DNA of 64,000 nucleotides from Arthrobacter sp. OVS8 (GTDB lineage: Bacteria; Actinomycetota; Actinomycetes; Actinomycetales; Micrococcaceae), in assembly GCA_028370155.1 (NCBI GenBank), contig CP116670.1:2976001-3040000 (forward strand), in the 5' to 3' direction. The translations under genes and the position numbers were made by a program. The notes below the pieces were generated by a model. It was not told where the DNA came from. It made no database searches and saw only the letters and a list, made by a program, of their open reading frames with translations. Shown here piece by piece: positions 1-9,252 of this stretch. Every line of letters starts with the position of its first letter. The first letter of the stretch is position 1.

Positions 1-1064
1 ATCGGTGCGGTACCCGCGGACGCCGAGGGCCGGGTTCGGTTCGGTGGCGTCCGTGAGGAACGGCAACGGCTTGTCCGCGCCGGCGTCGAGCGTCCGGAGC
101 ACCACCTTCTTGCCCGGGAAAGCGTCGAAAACGCCCTTGTACGCGGCGGCCTGTTCGTCCACGGTGGGCTCGGTGTCCCGTTCCAGGAAGCAGAACTCGG
201 TCCGGAACAGCCCCACGCCCTGCGCGTTGAGTTTCGCGGCGGCGACGGCGTCCTTGGCTCCGCCGACGTTGGCGAGCAGCGGCACCAGATGGCCGTCCGC
301 CGTCGCGCCGGTGCCGTCAAAGTCGGCCAGCAGGGAGGCGGTGGCGGCCCAGTGTTCGGCCGCGGCACGCTGGGAGTCATCCGGGTCCGCCGTGATCAGT
401 CCGGCGGCGCCGTCCACGTACACCTCCGTGCCGTCCGGCAGCTGGTCGACGCCGGTTGCGGCGACGACGGCGGGAAGGCCCAGCGAGCGGGCAATGATGG
501 CGGTGTGGGACTGCGGTCCGCCGCCTGCCGTGAGCAGCGCGAGGATCTTCTCCGGGTCCAGGGTGGCTGTGTCCGCCGGGGCCAGGTCCTCGGCGATCAG
601 GATGAACGGGGTGGGGAGGACGGGATGCCCGGCGCCGGCACGCCGCGCAGTTCGGCCACGATCCGGGCCCGGACGTCCAGCACGTCGGTGGCGCGTTCGG
701 CCATGTAGCCGCCCAGGTTGTGCAGCATTTCCGAGACCGAGCCGCCGGCTTCCCAGATGGCCCGCTGGCCGGACGTGCCGCGGCCGATCAGTTTGGCGGC
801 CGATTTCAGGAGCATGGTGTCCGTCGCCATGAGCGCAGTCGCCTCCAGGACCGCCTTGCCGTCGCCGCTGACAGTCTCCGCCCGCGCCTTCAGCTCATCG
901 TGGACGGCTTTGGCAGCGGTCTTCAGCGCCGCCGTCGCGTCCTCGGCGGTGACGCCGGCCGGCAGCTGCTCCCCGGCCGGCGGTTCGCTGACGGGTTTGG
1001 GCATCTGGCGGATCGTTCCGATGATGCGGCCGGGGCTGACGCCTACTCCTGGGAAGTTCTGCAC
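1..1064 (-). CDS. ptsI: PTS enzyme I (phosphoenolpyruvate-protein phosphotransferase), 3' end outside window
   Basis: Cytosolic enzyme that takes phosphate from PEP and passes it to HPr, feeding all PTS permeases. The GTG start at 1064 follows GAGGA and begins MQNFPGVGVSPG, as enzyme I does. The phosphohistidine segment GGPQSHTAIIARSLGLP reads clearly near residue 180, and the PEP-binding barrel begins downstream with the FRTEF block. The left window edge removes roughly the last third. Near 620 the frame breaks; one extra C in a CCCC run (reverse strand) restores PTPFILIAEDLAP, so I read a sequence error. It diverges from a regulator and the mannitol PTS genes, the permease it would energise. 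Identity is secure. Confidence 0.93.
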
Positions 1065-1220
1065 TGAAGGTCCTCATTCTCTGCCGTGGGCCCGTAAGCC
1101 GGTGAGTCAGGTAGCGCCGGAGCCGGCCGTCCGATCCTGCGGGAGGCTCCGCGCCGGATCGTCCGGGTGGGCCCGCCGACGGCTACGTCGGCGGGCGGAT
1201 CCGGTACCTGAAAAATTGTA

Positions 1221-1236
1221 TGTGATGCACTTCATA
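1221..1236. promoter_or_regulatory. Candidate CRP/GlxR-type site
   Basis: TGTGA-N6-TCATA matches the CRP/GlxR pattern TGTGA-N6-TCACA at 9 of 10 half-site bases. It lies between the divergent ptsI and tetR-mtl genes, where cAMP-dependent carbon control would be expected. Seen in sequence; binding is inferred. Confidence 0.45.
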
Positions 1237-1249
1237 TAGCGTTGCTATA
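1235..1249. promoter_or_regulatory. Inverted repeat, possible TetR operator
   Basis: Perfect 6-bp arms TATAGC and GCTATA around GTT sit 19 bases before the TetR-family start. A TAGGGT hexamer at 1255-1260 would place transcription at or just before the ATG, so the message may be leaderless and the repeat would lie in the promoter. Autoregulation is an inference. Confidence 0.35.
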
Positions 1250-1267
1250 GGTGCTAGGGTAGCGGTT

Positions 1268-1995
1268 ATGAGTTTCGATGGCCAGCTTCCGCCAAAGACG
1301 CGGCTGCTCCGTGCAGCCGCCGAGTTGCTGGCCAACTCCGCCGGGGTGCGGTTTCCACCCGCCAGATCACGCAGCTGGCAGGCGTCACGGCGCCCACCCT
1401 CTACCACCACTTCGGTGACAAGGAAGGGCTGTTCGACGCCGTCGTCGCGGCAGGTTTCGAAGAGTACGTGGCGGGCGAACGCGACTTCGCGCCGTCCGGG
1501 CAGCCGCTGGAAGACATCCGGCGGATGTGGGACAACCATGTGCAGTTTGGGCTCAAACAGCCGGAACTGTACCTCGTCATGTTCGGCAATATCCGCCCCG
1601 AGAGCCGCCCGGCGGTCGTCGCCGACGCCGAGGGCCTCATGGAGGAGATGCTGAACAAGGCCGCCGTCGCCGGCCAACTGAACGTCCCGCCGCGGGAGGC
1701 CGCCAGGAGCATCCTGGCTGCCAATGTGGGGGTGACGCTGATGCTGATCACGGAAAAGGCGCCCGAGCGCAACCTCGAGCTGTCCACCATGACCCGCGAC
1801 GCCATGATCTTTGCGGTGTCCTCGGACCAGGCCAAGAGCAGCGGCCCTGAAGCGTCCGGGAAATCCTCGGTGGTTGTGGCGGCAATCGCCCTGAACGCGG
1901 CACTGCAGGCATCGCACTCGGACCAGCTGTCCAGCTCGGAACTCAAGCTCTTCCTCGAATGGCTCCACCGGATCTCAACCAGCTCCACCAGCTAG
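1268..1995 (+). CDS. TetR/AcrR family transcriptional regulator (one frameshift)
   Basis: DNA-binding repressor. After repair the N-terminus reads as a TetR helix-turn-helix: STRQITQLAGVTAPTLYHHF then GDKEGLFDAVV, residues about 28-55. The rest is a helical ligand-binding domain, total about 243 residues, slightly longer than usual because of a Ser/Ala-rich tail. The frame breaks near 1351; one added G in a GGGG run restores it. There is no good ribosome site before the ATG and a possible -10 ends 7 bases upstream, fitting a leaderless transcript. It is 59 bases before mtlA on the same strand, so it may control mannitol uptake; mannitol operons more often use MtlR-type regulators, so the target is uncertain. 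Confidence 0.8.
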
Positions 1996-2054
1996 CTTTC
2001 GCGAAATTATCGGACGATCCTGCGATGCAGCAGGAATGACGGTTAGGAAATCAC

Positions 2055-4036
2055 ATGGCAACAGAGACAGTTGCGAAACCCCGCACCAGCATGCGGGTGC
2101 ACGTCCAGAAATTCGGGACGTTCCTGTCCGGAATGATCATGCCCAACATCGGCGCGTTCATCGCCTGGGGCATCATCACGGCGCTGTTCATCCCGGCGGG
2201 ATTCCTGCCGAATGAGGAACTCGCCAAGCTTGTCGGACCAATGATCACCTACCTGCTGCCGCTCCTGATCGGCTACACCGGCGGCCGGATGGTCTACGGC
2301 GTGCGCGGCGGCGTCGTGGGCGCCGTGGCCACCACGGGTGTCATCGTCGGCACGGACATCCCCATGTTCATCGGCGCCATGATTCTGGGCCCCCTCACGG
2401 CTTGGCTCATGATGAAGGTGGACAAGATCTGGGAAGGCCGGGTCAAGCCCGGCTTCGAAATGCTCATCGACAACTTCTCGGCCGGTATCCTGGCCGCCGG
2501 CATGGCGGTCGTCGGCATGCTGGTGGTCGGCCCGGTGGTGAAGGCCTTCAGCAACGGCGCCAGCGCCGTCGTCGAATTCCTGGTTCTCAACGGACTGCTG
2601 CCGTTCACCAGCATCTTCATCGAACCCGCCAAGGTCCTGTTCCTGAACAACGCGGTCAACCACGGCATCCTCACGCCGCTGGGAACGCAGCAGGCCCTTG
2701 AGGAGGGCAAGTCCCTCCTGTTCCTGCTCGAAGCCAACCCCGGCCCCGGCTTCGGCATCCTGCTCGCCTACTCGATCTTCGGCACGGGGCTCGCCAGGGC
2801 GTCCGCGCCGGGCGCAGCGGTCATCCAGTTCGTCGGTGGCATCCACGAGATCTACTTCCCGTACGTGCTGATGAAGCCCATTATGATCCTCGCCGCCATC
2901 GGCGGCGGCATGACCGGCATCTTCACCCTGGTGGTCACCGGCGCCGGGCTCCGCTCACCGGCAGCCCCGGGCAGCATCCTTGCCGTCTATGCAGCGACCG
3001 CGCGCGACAGCTACGTCGGCGTGACACTCTCCGTGCTGTTCGCCACCATCGTGTCCTTCCTGATCGCCTCGGTGATCCTGAAAGCCAGCAAGGCGACCGC
3101 GGAAGACGACCTGGACGAGGCCACCCACCGGATGGAAGCCCTCAAGGGCAAGAAGAGCTCCATTTCCTCCGCCCTGACCGGCGCGGGCATGAACGCCGGC
3201 GGCGTCGCCGTCCTCGCCGGACCGGTCAAGAACATCGTCTTTGCGTGCGACGCCGGAATGGGCTCCAGCGCGATGGGCGCCTCGGTGCTGCGGAACAAGA
3301 TCAAGGCGGCCGGGTTCCCGGACGTCAAGGTCACCAATTCCGCGATCGCCAACCTCACGGACACGTACGACGTCGTCATCACGCACCAGGACCTGACGGA
3401 GCGGGCCAAGCCCGTCACCGCCAGCGCCGTCCACGTGTCGGTGGACAACTTCATGAACAGCCCGCGCTACGACGAGATCGTGGAGCTCGTCCAGGCCAGC
3501 AACACGGACGGGGAACGGACGCCGCCGCCCCGGCGGCCGGTGCTGCTCCCGCCGTCGGCGCCCCTGCCGCGGCCGCGCCGGAAGCTCCCGAGGAAGCCGG
3601 TCCCGCCGGCATCCTGGTGGCCGAAAGCGTCGTCCTCAACGGCACCGCAACCACACGGGACGCCGCCATCGACGAGGCCGGCCGGCTCCTGCTGGACCGC
3701 GGCGCCGTCGACTCCGGCTACCTGGACGCCATGCACGAACGCGAGGAGTCCGTGTCCACCTACATGGGCAGCTACCTCGCCATCCCGCACGGGACCAACG
3801 CCGCGAAGGACCACATCATGAAGTCCGCGGTCTCCGTGGTCCGCTACCCGAACGGCATCGACTGGAACGGCAAGGAAGTGAAGTTCGTGGTCGGCGTCGC
3901 CGGCATCAACAACGAACACCTGCAGATCCTGTCCTCGATCGCCAAGGTCTTCACCAACAAGGCGCAGGTGGCACAGCTTGAGGCGGCCACCACTGTCGAG
4001 GAAGTCCTTGACCTGTTCGGAAAGGTCAATTCATAG
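2055..4036 (+). CDS. mtlA: PTS mannitol transporter, fused EIICBA (one frameshift)
   Basis: Membrane permease that imports mannitol and phosphorylates it to mannitol 1-phosphate. The order is IIC (residues 1 to about 340, many membrane helices, GNxxNHG-like [15 protein letters not shown]), IIB with the phosphocysteine in [13 protein letters not shown] near residue 398, an Ala/Pro-rich linker, then IIA with its histidine in [11 protein letters not shown] near residue 579. The linker frame breaks near 3511; one added G in GACGGGGAACG joins IICB to IIA as a single protein of about 660 residues. Without repair, IIA would appear to be a separate gene. TAGGAA precedes the ATG. mtlD starts on the last base of its stop codon. 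Confidence 0.95.
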
Positions 4037-5183
4037 TGAAGGCCGTTCATTTTGGAGCAGGCAACATCGGGCGCGGGTTCGTGGGCCTGCTGCTGCACGA
4101 GGCGGGGTATGAGGTGGTGTTCGCGGATGTCGCGGAGGACCTCATCAACCAGCTGGCCGCCGCGGACAGCTACCAGGTCCACGAGGTGGGGGACAACCCC
4201 GCCGCCCGCACCGTGGAGAACTTCCGCGCGCTGAACTCCAGCACCCAGGAGACGGACGTCATCGCGGAGATCGCGACGGCAGACATCGTCACCACCGCCG
4301 TGGGGCCGCACATCCTCAAGTTCCTGGCGCCCGTGATCGCCAAGGGGATCACGGCCCGCGCCGCCGGGCTGGCGCCCCTGCAGGTGATGGCATGCGAGAA
4401 CGCCATCAACGCCACGGACACCCTGAAGGCCGAAGTTGCAGCGCAGTGGGATCCGGCCGCCGGCTCCTGGACGCTGGGGCCGTGTTCGCCAACACGGCGG
4501 TGGACCGGATCGTACCCAACCAGGAACCCGGGCAGGGCCTGGACGTCACGGTGGAGACCTTCTACGAATGGGTCATCGACCGGACCCCGTTCGCGGGCAA
4601 GGAGCCGGTGATTCCGGGAGCGACGTTCGTGGATGACCTGGAACCGTACATCGAGCGGAAACTGTTCACCGTCAACACCGGGCATGCCGCGGCGGCCTAT
4701 TTCGGTTTCGAAGCCGGCCTCGGCAAGATTTCCGAGGCCATGGCCGATCAGGATGTCGCCGCGGACGTGCGCGCTGTCCTGGACGAAACCAAGGAACTGC
4801 TGGTGGCCAAGCACGGCTTCAACCGTGACGAGCAGGAGGCCTACGTCCAGAAGATCCTGGGCCGTTTCTCCAACCCGCACCTGCCGGACACCGTGAACCG
4901 GGTGGGACGGGCGCCGCTGCGCAAGCTCAGCCGGCACGAACGCTTCATCGGGCCCGCGGCGGAGCTGGCCGAACGCGGGATCGTCCCGGAGGCCCTGCTC
5001 GGTGCGATCGCCGCGGCCCTGCGCTTCAACGATCCGGCCGATACCGAAGCCGTGGAGCTCGGTAAGATCCTGGCTTCCTCTGGCGCGGACGAGGCCACAG
5101 CGACAATAACCGGTCTGGCGCCGGAGCACCCGCTGTTCAAGGCCGTCTCCGCCATGGTCGAGGAGGCCAAGGCCGCCGTCTAG
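4036..5183 (+). CDS. mtlD: Mannitol-1-phosphate 5-dehydrogenase (one frameshift)
   Basis: NAD-dependent enzyme converting mannitol 1-phosphate to fructose 6-phosphate. The GTG start overlaps the mtlA stop (TAGTG), which implies translational coupling. The N-terminal Rossmann motif is [12 protein letters not shown], and [12 protein letters not shown] is a conserved block of the long-chain mannitol dehydrogenase family. The length of about 383 residues is normal. The frame breaks near 4468, in GGCTCCTGGACG; one base restores [20 protein letters not shown]. Together with mtlA it forms a complete mannitol pathway into glycolysis. Confidence 0.95.
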
Positions 5184-5214
5184 TCCGAATCACATCGCGA
5201 AAGCAAGCCGCCGG

Positions 5215-5252
5215 CGCCGGAACTCACGCGAGTTCCGGCGTCGGCGTCTTTG
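5215..5252 (+). terminator. Hairpin terminator after mtlD
   Basis: Perfect 11-bp stem (CGCCGGAACTC and its complement) with a 4-base ACGC loop, starting 31 bases after the mtlD stop, followed by a T-containing stretch TCTTTGTG. Fits intrinsic termination in a GC-rich actinobacterium. Confidence 0.65.
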
Positions 5253-5270
5253 TGTGCGGACCCCGCCCGC

Positions 5271-5327
5271 CGAGGTGACAGATAATGCCCATGTTTCCCG
5301 GAAACATGGGCATTATCTGTCACCTCG
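5271..5327. repeat. Perfect 57-bp palindrome, copy 1
   Basis: Two 28-base arms are exact reverse complements around one central C. The arm begins CGAGGTGACAGATAATGCCC. A near-identical copy lies at 5886-5942, and shorter relatives that share GAGGTGA...GCCC lie at 7533-7587 and 8602-8664. It sits in the space between mtlD and the acetyltransferase gene. It may act as a terminator or be a REP-like dispersed element. Confidence 0.9.
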
Positions 5328-5352
5328 TGAGGCAGTAGGGCAAGCTGGACCC

Positions 5353-5874
5353 GTGACTTCAAACCCCCGTGACCGCACCTCATTGCTGACTCTCGACGTC
5401 GACGGCGGGACGTTCCGTTTGCGCCATGCCGAACGCGCCGATCTGGCCGGCATTCTCCAGCTGCTGGCGGACGACCAACTCGGCGCGAGCCGGGAGGATC
5501 CAACAGAGCTGGCCCCTTACGAGAAGGCGTTTGACGCGATCGACGCCGATCCGGCCCACCTCCTGATCGTGGGGGAGCTGACGCCCTCCGACGGGTCCGG
5601 TGCCCGCCTGGTGGCAACGTTTCAGCTCAGCTTCCTGCCGGGGCTGTCCCGCCGGGGGTCATGGCGGGCCCAGTTGGAGGCCGTGCGGGTGGGGAACGAG
5701 CTGCGCGGGCAGGGCGTGGGAGCGGTGATGGTGGAATGGGCCATCGACGAGGCGCGGCGCCGGGGATGCTCGCTCATGCAGCTCACGACGGACAAATCCC
5801 GCACCGCCGCCCACCGCTTCTACGAGCGGCTCGGCTTCGCCGCCAGCCACGAAGGCATGAAGCTCGAACTCTAG
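5353..5874 (+). CDS. GNAT family N-acetyltransferase
   Basis: Acetyl-CoA-dependent acetyltransferase of unknown substrate, 173 residues, cytosolic. Motif A reads LRGQGVGAVMVEWAIDEARR near residues 116-135 (the R/Q-x-x-G-x-G/A pyrophosphate loop), followed by AAHRFYERLGFAASHEGMKL, typical of the C-terminal GNAT strand-helix. I chose GTG at 5353 because the same frame extends upstream only through the palindrome. The gene is bounded on both sides by near-identical 57-bp palindromes. No close functional partner; substrate cannot be stated. Confidence 0.82.
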   Translation: MTSNPRDRTSLLTLDVDGGTFRLRHAERADLAGILQLLADDQLGASREDPTELAPYEKAFDAIDADPAHLLIVGELTPSDGSGARLVATFQLSFLPGLSRRGSWRAQLEAVRVGNELRGQGVGAVMVEWAIDEARRRGCSLMQLTTDKSRTAAHRFYERLGFAASHEGMKLEL

Positions 5875-5885
5875 GGCCCACCCGC

Positions 5886-5942
5886 CGAGGTGACAGATAA
5901 TGCCCATGTTTCCGCGAAACATGGGCATTATCTGTCACCTCG
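5886..5942. repeat. 57-bp palindrome, copy 2 (convergent gene ends)
   Basis: 27-base perfect arms around CGC; it differs from the copy at 5271 only in the centre. It fills the gap between the converging ends of the acetyltransferase and the sugar symporter, so it could stop transcription from both sides. Both copies are followed by TGAGGC. Confidence 0.9.
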
Positions 5943-5959
5943 TGAGGCGGGCGCGCACC

Positions 5960-7411
5960 TCAGACTTTCGCGGATTCCTTCGCGGAACCCTTGGGCACAA
6001 AGAGGGTCTCGGCCTGCTCCAGTGACATTCCGTTGGTCTCCGGCACCTTGAACTTCACGAAGAAGAATGACGCCGCCGCGAAGATCGCGTACATGGCGTA
6101 GGTCAGCGGCAGCGAGGCAGCCGCCATGACCGGGAAGCTCAGGGTGATGGCGAAGTTCGCGATCCACTGCGCGGCCGCGGCGAGGCCCAGTGCGCGGGCA
6201 CGGATCCGGGACGGGAAGATCTCGCCCAGCAGCACCCAGACGAGCGGGCCCCAGGAGGCACCGAAGCTGATGACAAACACGTTGGCTGCCACCAGGGCGA
6301 CCGGGCCCCACGCTCCGGGCAGGGAAATCGCGTCGCCGGTTCCGGTGGCGGACCCGAATGCCAGGGCCATGGTGCCCAGCGAAGCGGCCATGCCGATGGA
6401 ACCCGCGAGCATAATGGGACGGCGGCCGATCCGGTCCACCAGGGCGATCGCCACGAGGGTCACCAGGATGTTCGTGACGGCCGTGGCCACTGAGATCGTC
6501 AGGGAGTCCTTTTCCTGGAACCCGACAGCCTTCCAGAGGGTGGTGGAGTAGTAGAAGATCACGTTGATCCCGACAAACTGCTGCAGCACGGACAGGATGA
6601 TGCCGATCCACACCACGGGCTGCAGGCCGAACGCCTTGCCGCGCAGGGACCCCTTCTGGCCCGCGACCTTGTCCTCCTCGATGGCGGTCTTGATGTCGCG
6701 CAGGTGACGGTCCGTGTCCTCATCCGGGGCGATGGACTGGAAGACCTTGAGGGCTTCTTCATCCTTGCCCTGGAACACCAGGAACCGCGGCGACTCGGGC
6801 AGGGTGTAGGCAATCCAGCCGTACACGACGGCGGGGACCGCGCCGGCGAGGAACATCCAGCGCCAGGCCTCGATGCCGAACCACAGATCCTGGTCGGCGC
6901 CGCCGGCGAAGTTCGCGAAGAGGGCGTCCGAGAGCAGGGCGGCGAAGATACCGGTGGTGATGGCGAGCTGCTGGAGCGAGGCCAGGCGTCCGCGGACGTG
7001 GCGCGGGGAGATCTCGGAGATGTAGGCCGGGGCGATCACGGAGGCCAGGCCGATGCCCAGGCCGCCGACCAGCCGCCAGAAGATAAGGTCCCACACGCTG
7101 AAGGCGAAGCCCGTGCCGATCGCGCTGACCAGGAACAGCAGCGCGCCGATCTTCATGGCCGGGATGCGGCCGTAGCGGTCGGCAACCTTGCCGGCCAGGT
7201 AGGCGCCCGCCGCGCAACCGAGGAGGGCGACGGCCACGGCGAAGCCGGTTACGGCCTCGCTGAGCGCGAACTCGTCCTTGATGGCGTCGACGGCGCCGTT
7301 GACCACCGAGGAGTCGAAGCCGAAGAGGAAGCCGCCCACGGCGCCCGCCACGGCCAGCCAAATGACCCGCTGGGGGATCTTGGCGGCGGTCTGGTCTTGG
7401 GTGATTGTCAT
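5960..7411 (-). CDS. MFS sugar/proton symporter (sugar porter family)
   Basis: Inner-membrane monosaccharide transporter, 483 residues and uninterrupted. Family signatures are visible: GFLFGFDSSVVNGAV in helix 1, DRYGRIPAM in loop 2-3, the sugar-porter PESPRFL after helix 6, QQFVGINVIFYYS in helix 7, DRIGRRPIM in loop 8-9 and VPETNG after helix 12. These place it with XylE/GLUT-type hexose or pentose symporters; the exact sugar cannot be read. It has its own divergent upstream region at 7412-7679, and its end meets a palindrome that may terminate it. Confidence 0.92.
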   Translation of the reverse strand: MTITQDQTAAKIPQRVIWLAVAGAVGGFLFGFDSSVVNGAVDAIKDEFALSEAVTGFAVAVALLGCAAGAYLAGKVADRYGRIPAMKIGALLFLVSAIGTGFAFSVWDLIFWRLVGGLGIGLASVIAPAYISEISPRHVRGRLASLQQLAITTGIFAALLSDALFANFAGGADQDLWFGIEAWRWMFLAGAVPAVVYGWIAYTLPESPRFLVFQGKDEEALKVFQSIAPDEDTDRHLRDIKTAIEEDKVAGQKGSLRGKAFGLQPVVWIGIILSVLQQFVGINVIFYYSTTLWKAVGFQEKDSLTISVATAVTNILVTLVAIALVDRIGRRPIMLAGSIGMAASLGTMALAFGSATGTGDAISLPGAWGPVALVAANVFVISFGASWGPLVWVLLGEIFPSRIRARALGLAAAAQWIANFAITLSFPVMAAASLPLTYAMYAIFAAASFFFVKFKVPETNGMSLEQAETLFVPKGSAKESAKV

Positions 7412-7532
7412 TCGGCTCCCTCGGCATTTCGCGTTCCACGGCCTGCGCCGCAGCTACCAAGTCTTACACCAGGGCCGGAGCGACCCCTGTCACACGCCTC
7501 AAAAAGTGAGACGAAACATACAGTCCGCCGTC

Positions 7533-7587
7533 GAAGTGAGACTTCAAGCCGATGTCTGGTCCAACCATGGGCGTGAACTCTCACCTC
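7533..7587. repeat. Imperfect palindrome of the GAGGTGAGA family
   Basis: Left arm 7533-7550 (GAAGTGAGACTTCAAGCC) pairs imperfectly with right arm 7569-7587 (GGGCGTGAACTCTCACCTC). It is related to the element at 8602-8664 and sits between the divergent symporter and nuclease-like genes. A degenerate family member; no promoter could be assigned with confidence in 7412-7679. Confidence 0.5.
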
Positions 7588-7679
7588 GGTGGTACCGGGC
7601 AGGGATGTGTGGAGGATGGATGGAGGGCAAGGTGTGGATAACCTAAGCGGGCGGCGCCGGATCCCGTCATCATGAGGGG

Positions 7680-8612
7680 ATGCGCCGACTTGAGCTCCCG
7701 CGCCCACTGGCTGATGGCTCCTTCTCCGTCCTCGCCGCGGATGCGGCCGGGATCCCGCGGAAACGGACCCGTGCCCAGGATCTGGTCACCGTGTCCCGTG
7801 GCATCCGCGTCCCGGTCGGCAGCGGCGCGCAAGGCACTGCTGCGTTGAGGGCCTACTGCCAGCTCGATGAATGCACGGTTCTCTGCCACTTCACGGCGGC
7901 GCGGATCTGGCGCGTGGGCCTGCCCCTGTGGGCCGACTGCGACTGGCGGATCCATCTGGCCCGGCCCCGGGGCGGCAGCATCCCCAAGCGGGCAAACGTG
8001 GCGGGCCACCGGCTCGATCTGCGGACCGGGGACGTCGTGATTCTCGACGGCGTCCGGGTCACTTCGCCCCAACGCACCTTCCTTGACTTGGCGGCGACTC
8101 TGGGGTTGGACGACCTCGTGGCCGCCGGCGATTCCTTGGTGTCTGAGCACGGTCCGGAGTTTCCCTCGCCGCGGACGCCCCTGACGAGCATCGAGGCGCT
8201 GAACGCGATGCTGCTGCAGCACCCAGGAGCGCGGAACATACGCAGGGCGCGGGAAGCCCTTGGGCTCGTCCGCGTCGGTGCGGACTCTCCTCCAGAAACG
8301 CATATGCGCCTCGCTGTCATTCGCGGCGGCTTGCCTGAACCGGAGCTCAACCACGTCGTCTGGGGCCCGGCCGGCGCCCCGGAGCTATGGCCGGACGCCG
8401 CATACCCGGACTACGGGGTGGCACTTCAATACGACGGGGTCCATCACGGCGAGCCCGGACAGCACTTCCGCGACATCAGCCGGGCGCGGATCACGGACCG
8501 GTTGGGCTGGGTCGAGGTGAGGATCGCGAAGGACGACCTGCAGGGAGAGCGCCCCGCCGTCGTAGGCAGGGTCCGGCGCACGATTCAGTCCCGGGGATGG
8601 ACGCCGAGGTGA
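7680..8612 (+). CDS. DUF559/AbiEi-like protein with endonuclease-fold C-terminus
   Basis: About 310 residues, not an enzyme I can name with certainty. The first 190 residues resemble the AbiEi-type winged-helix region common in actinobacterial hypotheticals. The C-terminal block YPDYGVALQYDGVHH, then FRDISRARITDRLGWVEVRI, matches the Vsr-like DUF559 endonuclease pattern (IEYDG..H, RD..R, GW.V.R). The usual glutamate before YDG is a glutamine here, so catalysis may be lost or altered. The stop codon lies inside the 8602-8664 palindrome. No methylase or antitoxin partner is adjacent. Confidence 0.6.
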   Translation: MRRLELPRPLADGSFSVLAADAAGIPRKRTRAQDLVTVSRGIRVPVGSGAQGTAALRAYCQLDECTVLCHFTAARIWRVGLPLWADCDWRIHLARPRGGSIPKRANVAGHRLDLRTGDVVILDGVRVTSPQRTFLDLAATLGLDDLVAAGDSLVSEHGPEFPSPRTPLTSIEALNAMLLQHPGARNIRRAREALGLVRVGADSPPETHMRLAVIRGGLPEPELNHVVWGPAGAPELWPDAAYPDYGVALQYDGVHHGEPGQHFRDISRARITDRLGWVEVRIAKDDLQGERPAVVGRVRRTIQSRGWTPR

Positions 8613-8664
8613 GAGTTCGCGCCCTTACGCCGGGCAGACATGGGCGCGAAGTCTCACCTCGGCG
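8602..8664. repeat. Palindrome between convergent genes
   Basis: Arms of 23 bases with one mismatch (left 8602-8624, right 8642-8664) and a 17-base loop. It carries the GAGGTGAGA half-motif, includes the stop of the upstream gene and ends 3 bases before the stop codon of the RraA-like gene. A bidirectional terminator is likely. Confidence 0.75.
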
Positions 8665-8667
8665 GGA

Positions 8668-9144
8668 CTACCGCTCCACCAGGATCCCGTCCGGATCGCA
8701 CCAGATCATCGCGCCCGGACGGAGGGCGACGCCGTCGATCTCCAGTTCCACGTCGCTCTCGCCGGCACCGGCCTTGGCGCTCTTGCGCGGGTTGCTGCCC
8801 AACGCCTTCACACCCAGCGGCAGCCCCGCGACGGCGGTCCGGTCGCGGATGGCGCCGTTGATCACGACGCCGGCCCAGCCGTTCGCGACGGCGCTTGCCG
8901 CGATCAGGTCCCCCATGAGCGCCGTGCGCAACGACCCGCCGCCATCCACCACCAGGACCGCGCCGGCGCCGGGTGTGGCGAGGGTGGACTTGACCAGGGC
9001 GTTGTCCTCGAAGCAGCGGATGGTCCGGACCGGGCCGCTGAAGTGCGTATAGCCCCCGAACGACTGGAACTGCAGGGCCACGGAGTCAAGCTCCTCGCCC
9101 CGTTCGTCGAACAGATCGGCAGTATTAACAGCGGATGCGGCCAT
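8668..9144 (-). CDS. RraA family protein (RNase E regulator / 4-hydroxy-4-methyl-2-oxoglutarate aldolase fold)
   Basis: 158 residues, the usual RraA length. Conserved blocks are present: ALMGDLIAASAVANGWAGVV then INGAIRDRTAV, plus the GGGSLR loop. In this family the fold either inhibits RNase E or acts as a metal-dependent HMG aldolase/oxaloacetate decarboxylase; the GDLIA and R/D residues needed for the aldolase are here, and outside proteobacteria the aldolase role is the likelier one. I chose ATG 9144 because AGGAG stands just upstream. Divergent from an MFS transporter. Confidence 0.85.
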   Translation of the reverse strand: MAASAVNTADLFDERGEELDSVALQFQSFGGYTHFSGPVRTIRCFEDNALVKSTLATPGAGAVLVVDGGGSLRTALMGDLIAASAVANGWAGVVINGAIRDRTAVAGLPLGVKALGSNPRKSAKAGAGESDVELEIDGVALRPGAMIWCDPDGILVER

Positions 9145-9252
9145 CGGGTCTCCTGTGCGCGGGAAATAGGGGGCGGATCGTGATCCCCACGATAGTCTGG
9201 CTGCACACTGATCTTCAGTCTGCGTCATCCGTTTCCGGGGGAACCGAACCAC

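Noticed and set aside
2043..2846. Long antisense open frames opposite mtlA and many other genes
   Set aside because: They mirror the codon bias of the true gene, have low-complexity Arg/Pro/His-rich translations and no start signals.
3509..4036. Separate mannitol PTS EIIA gene
   Set aside because: The linker frame is restored by one G, giving a normal IICBA protein; no start site precedes the IIA part.
5254..5352. Upstream extension of the GNAT gene
   Set aside because: It would translate the palindrome; GTG 5353 matches the family N-terminus better.
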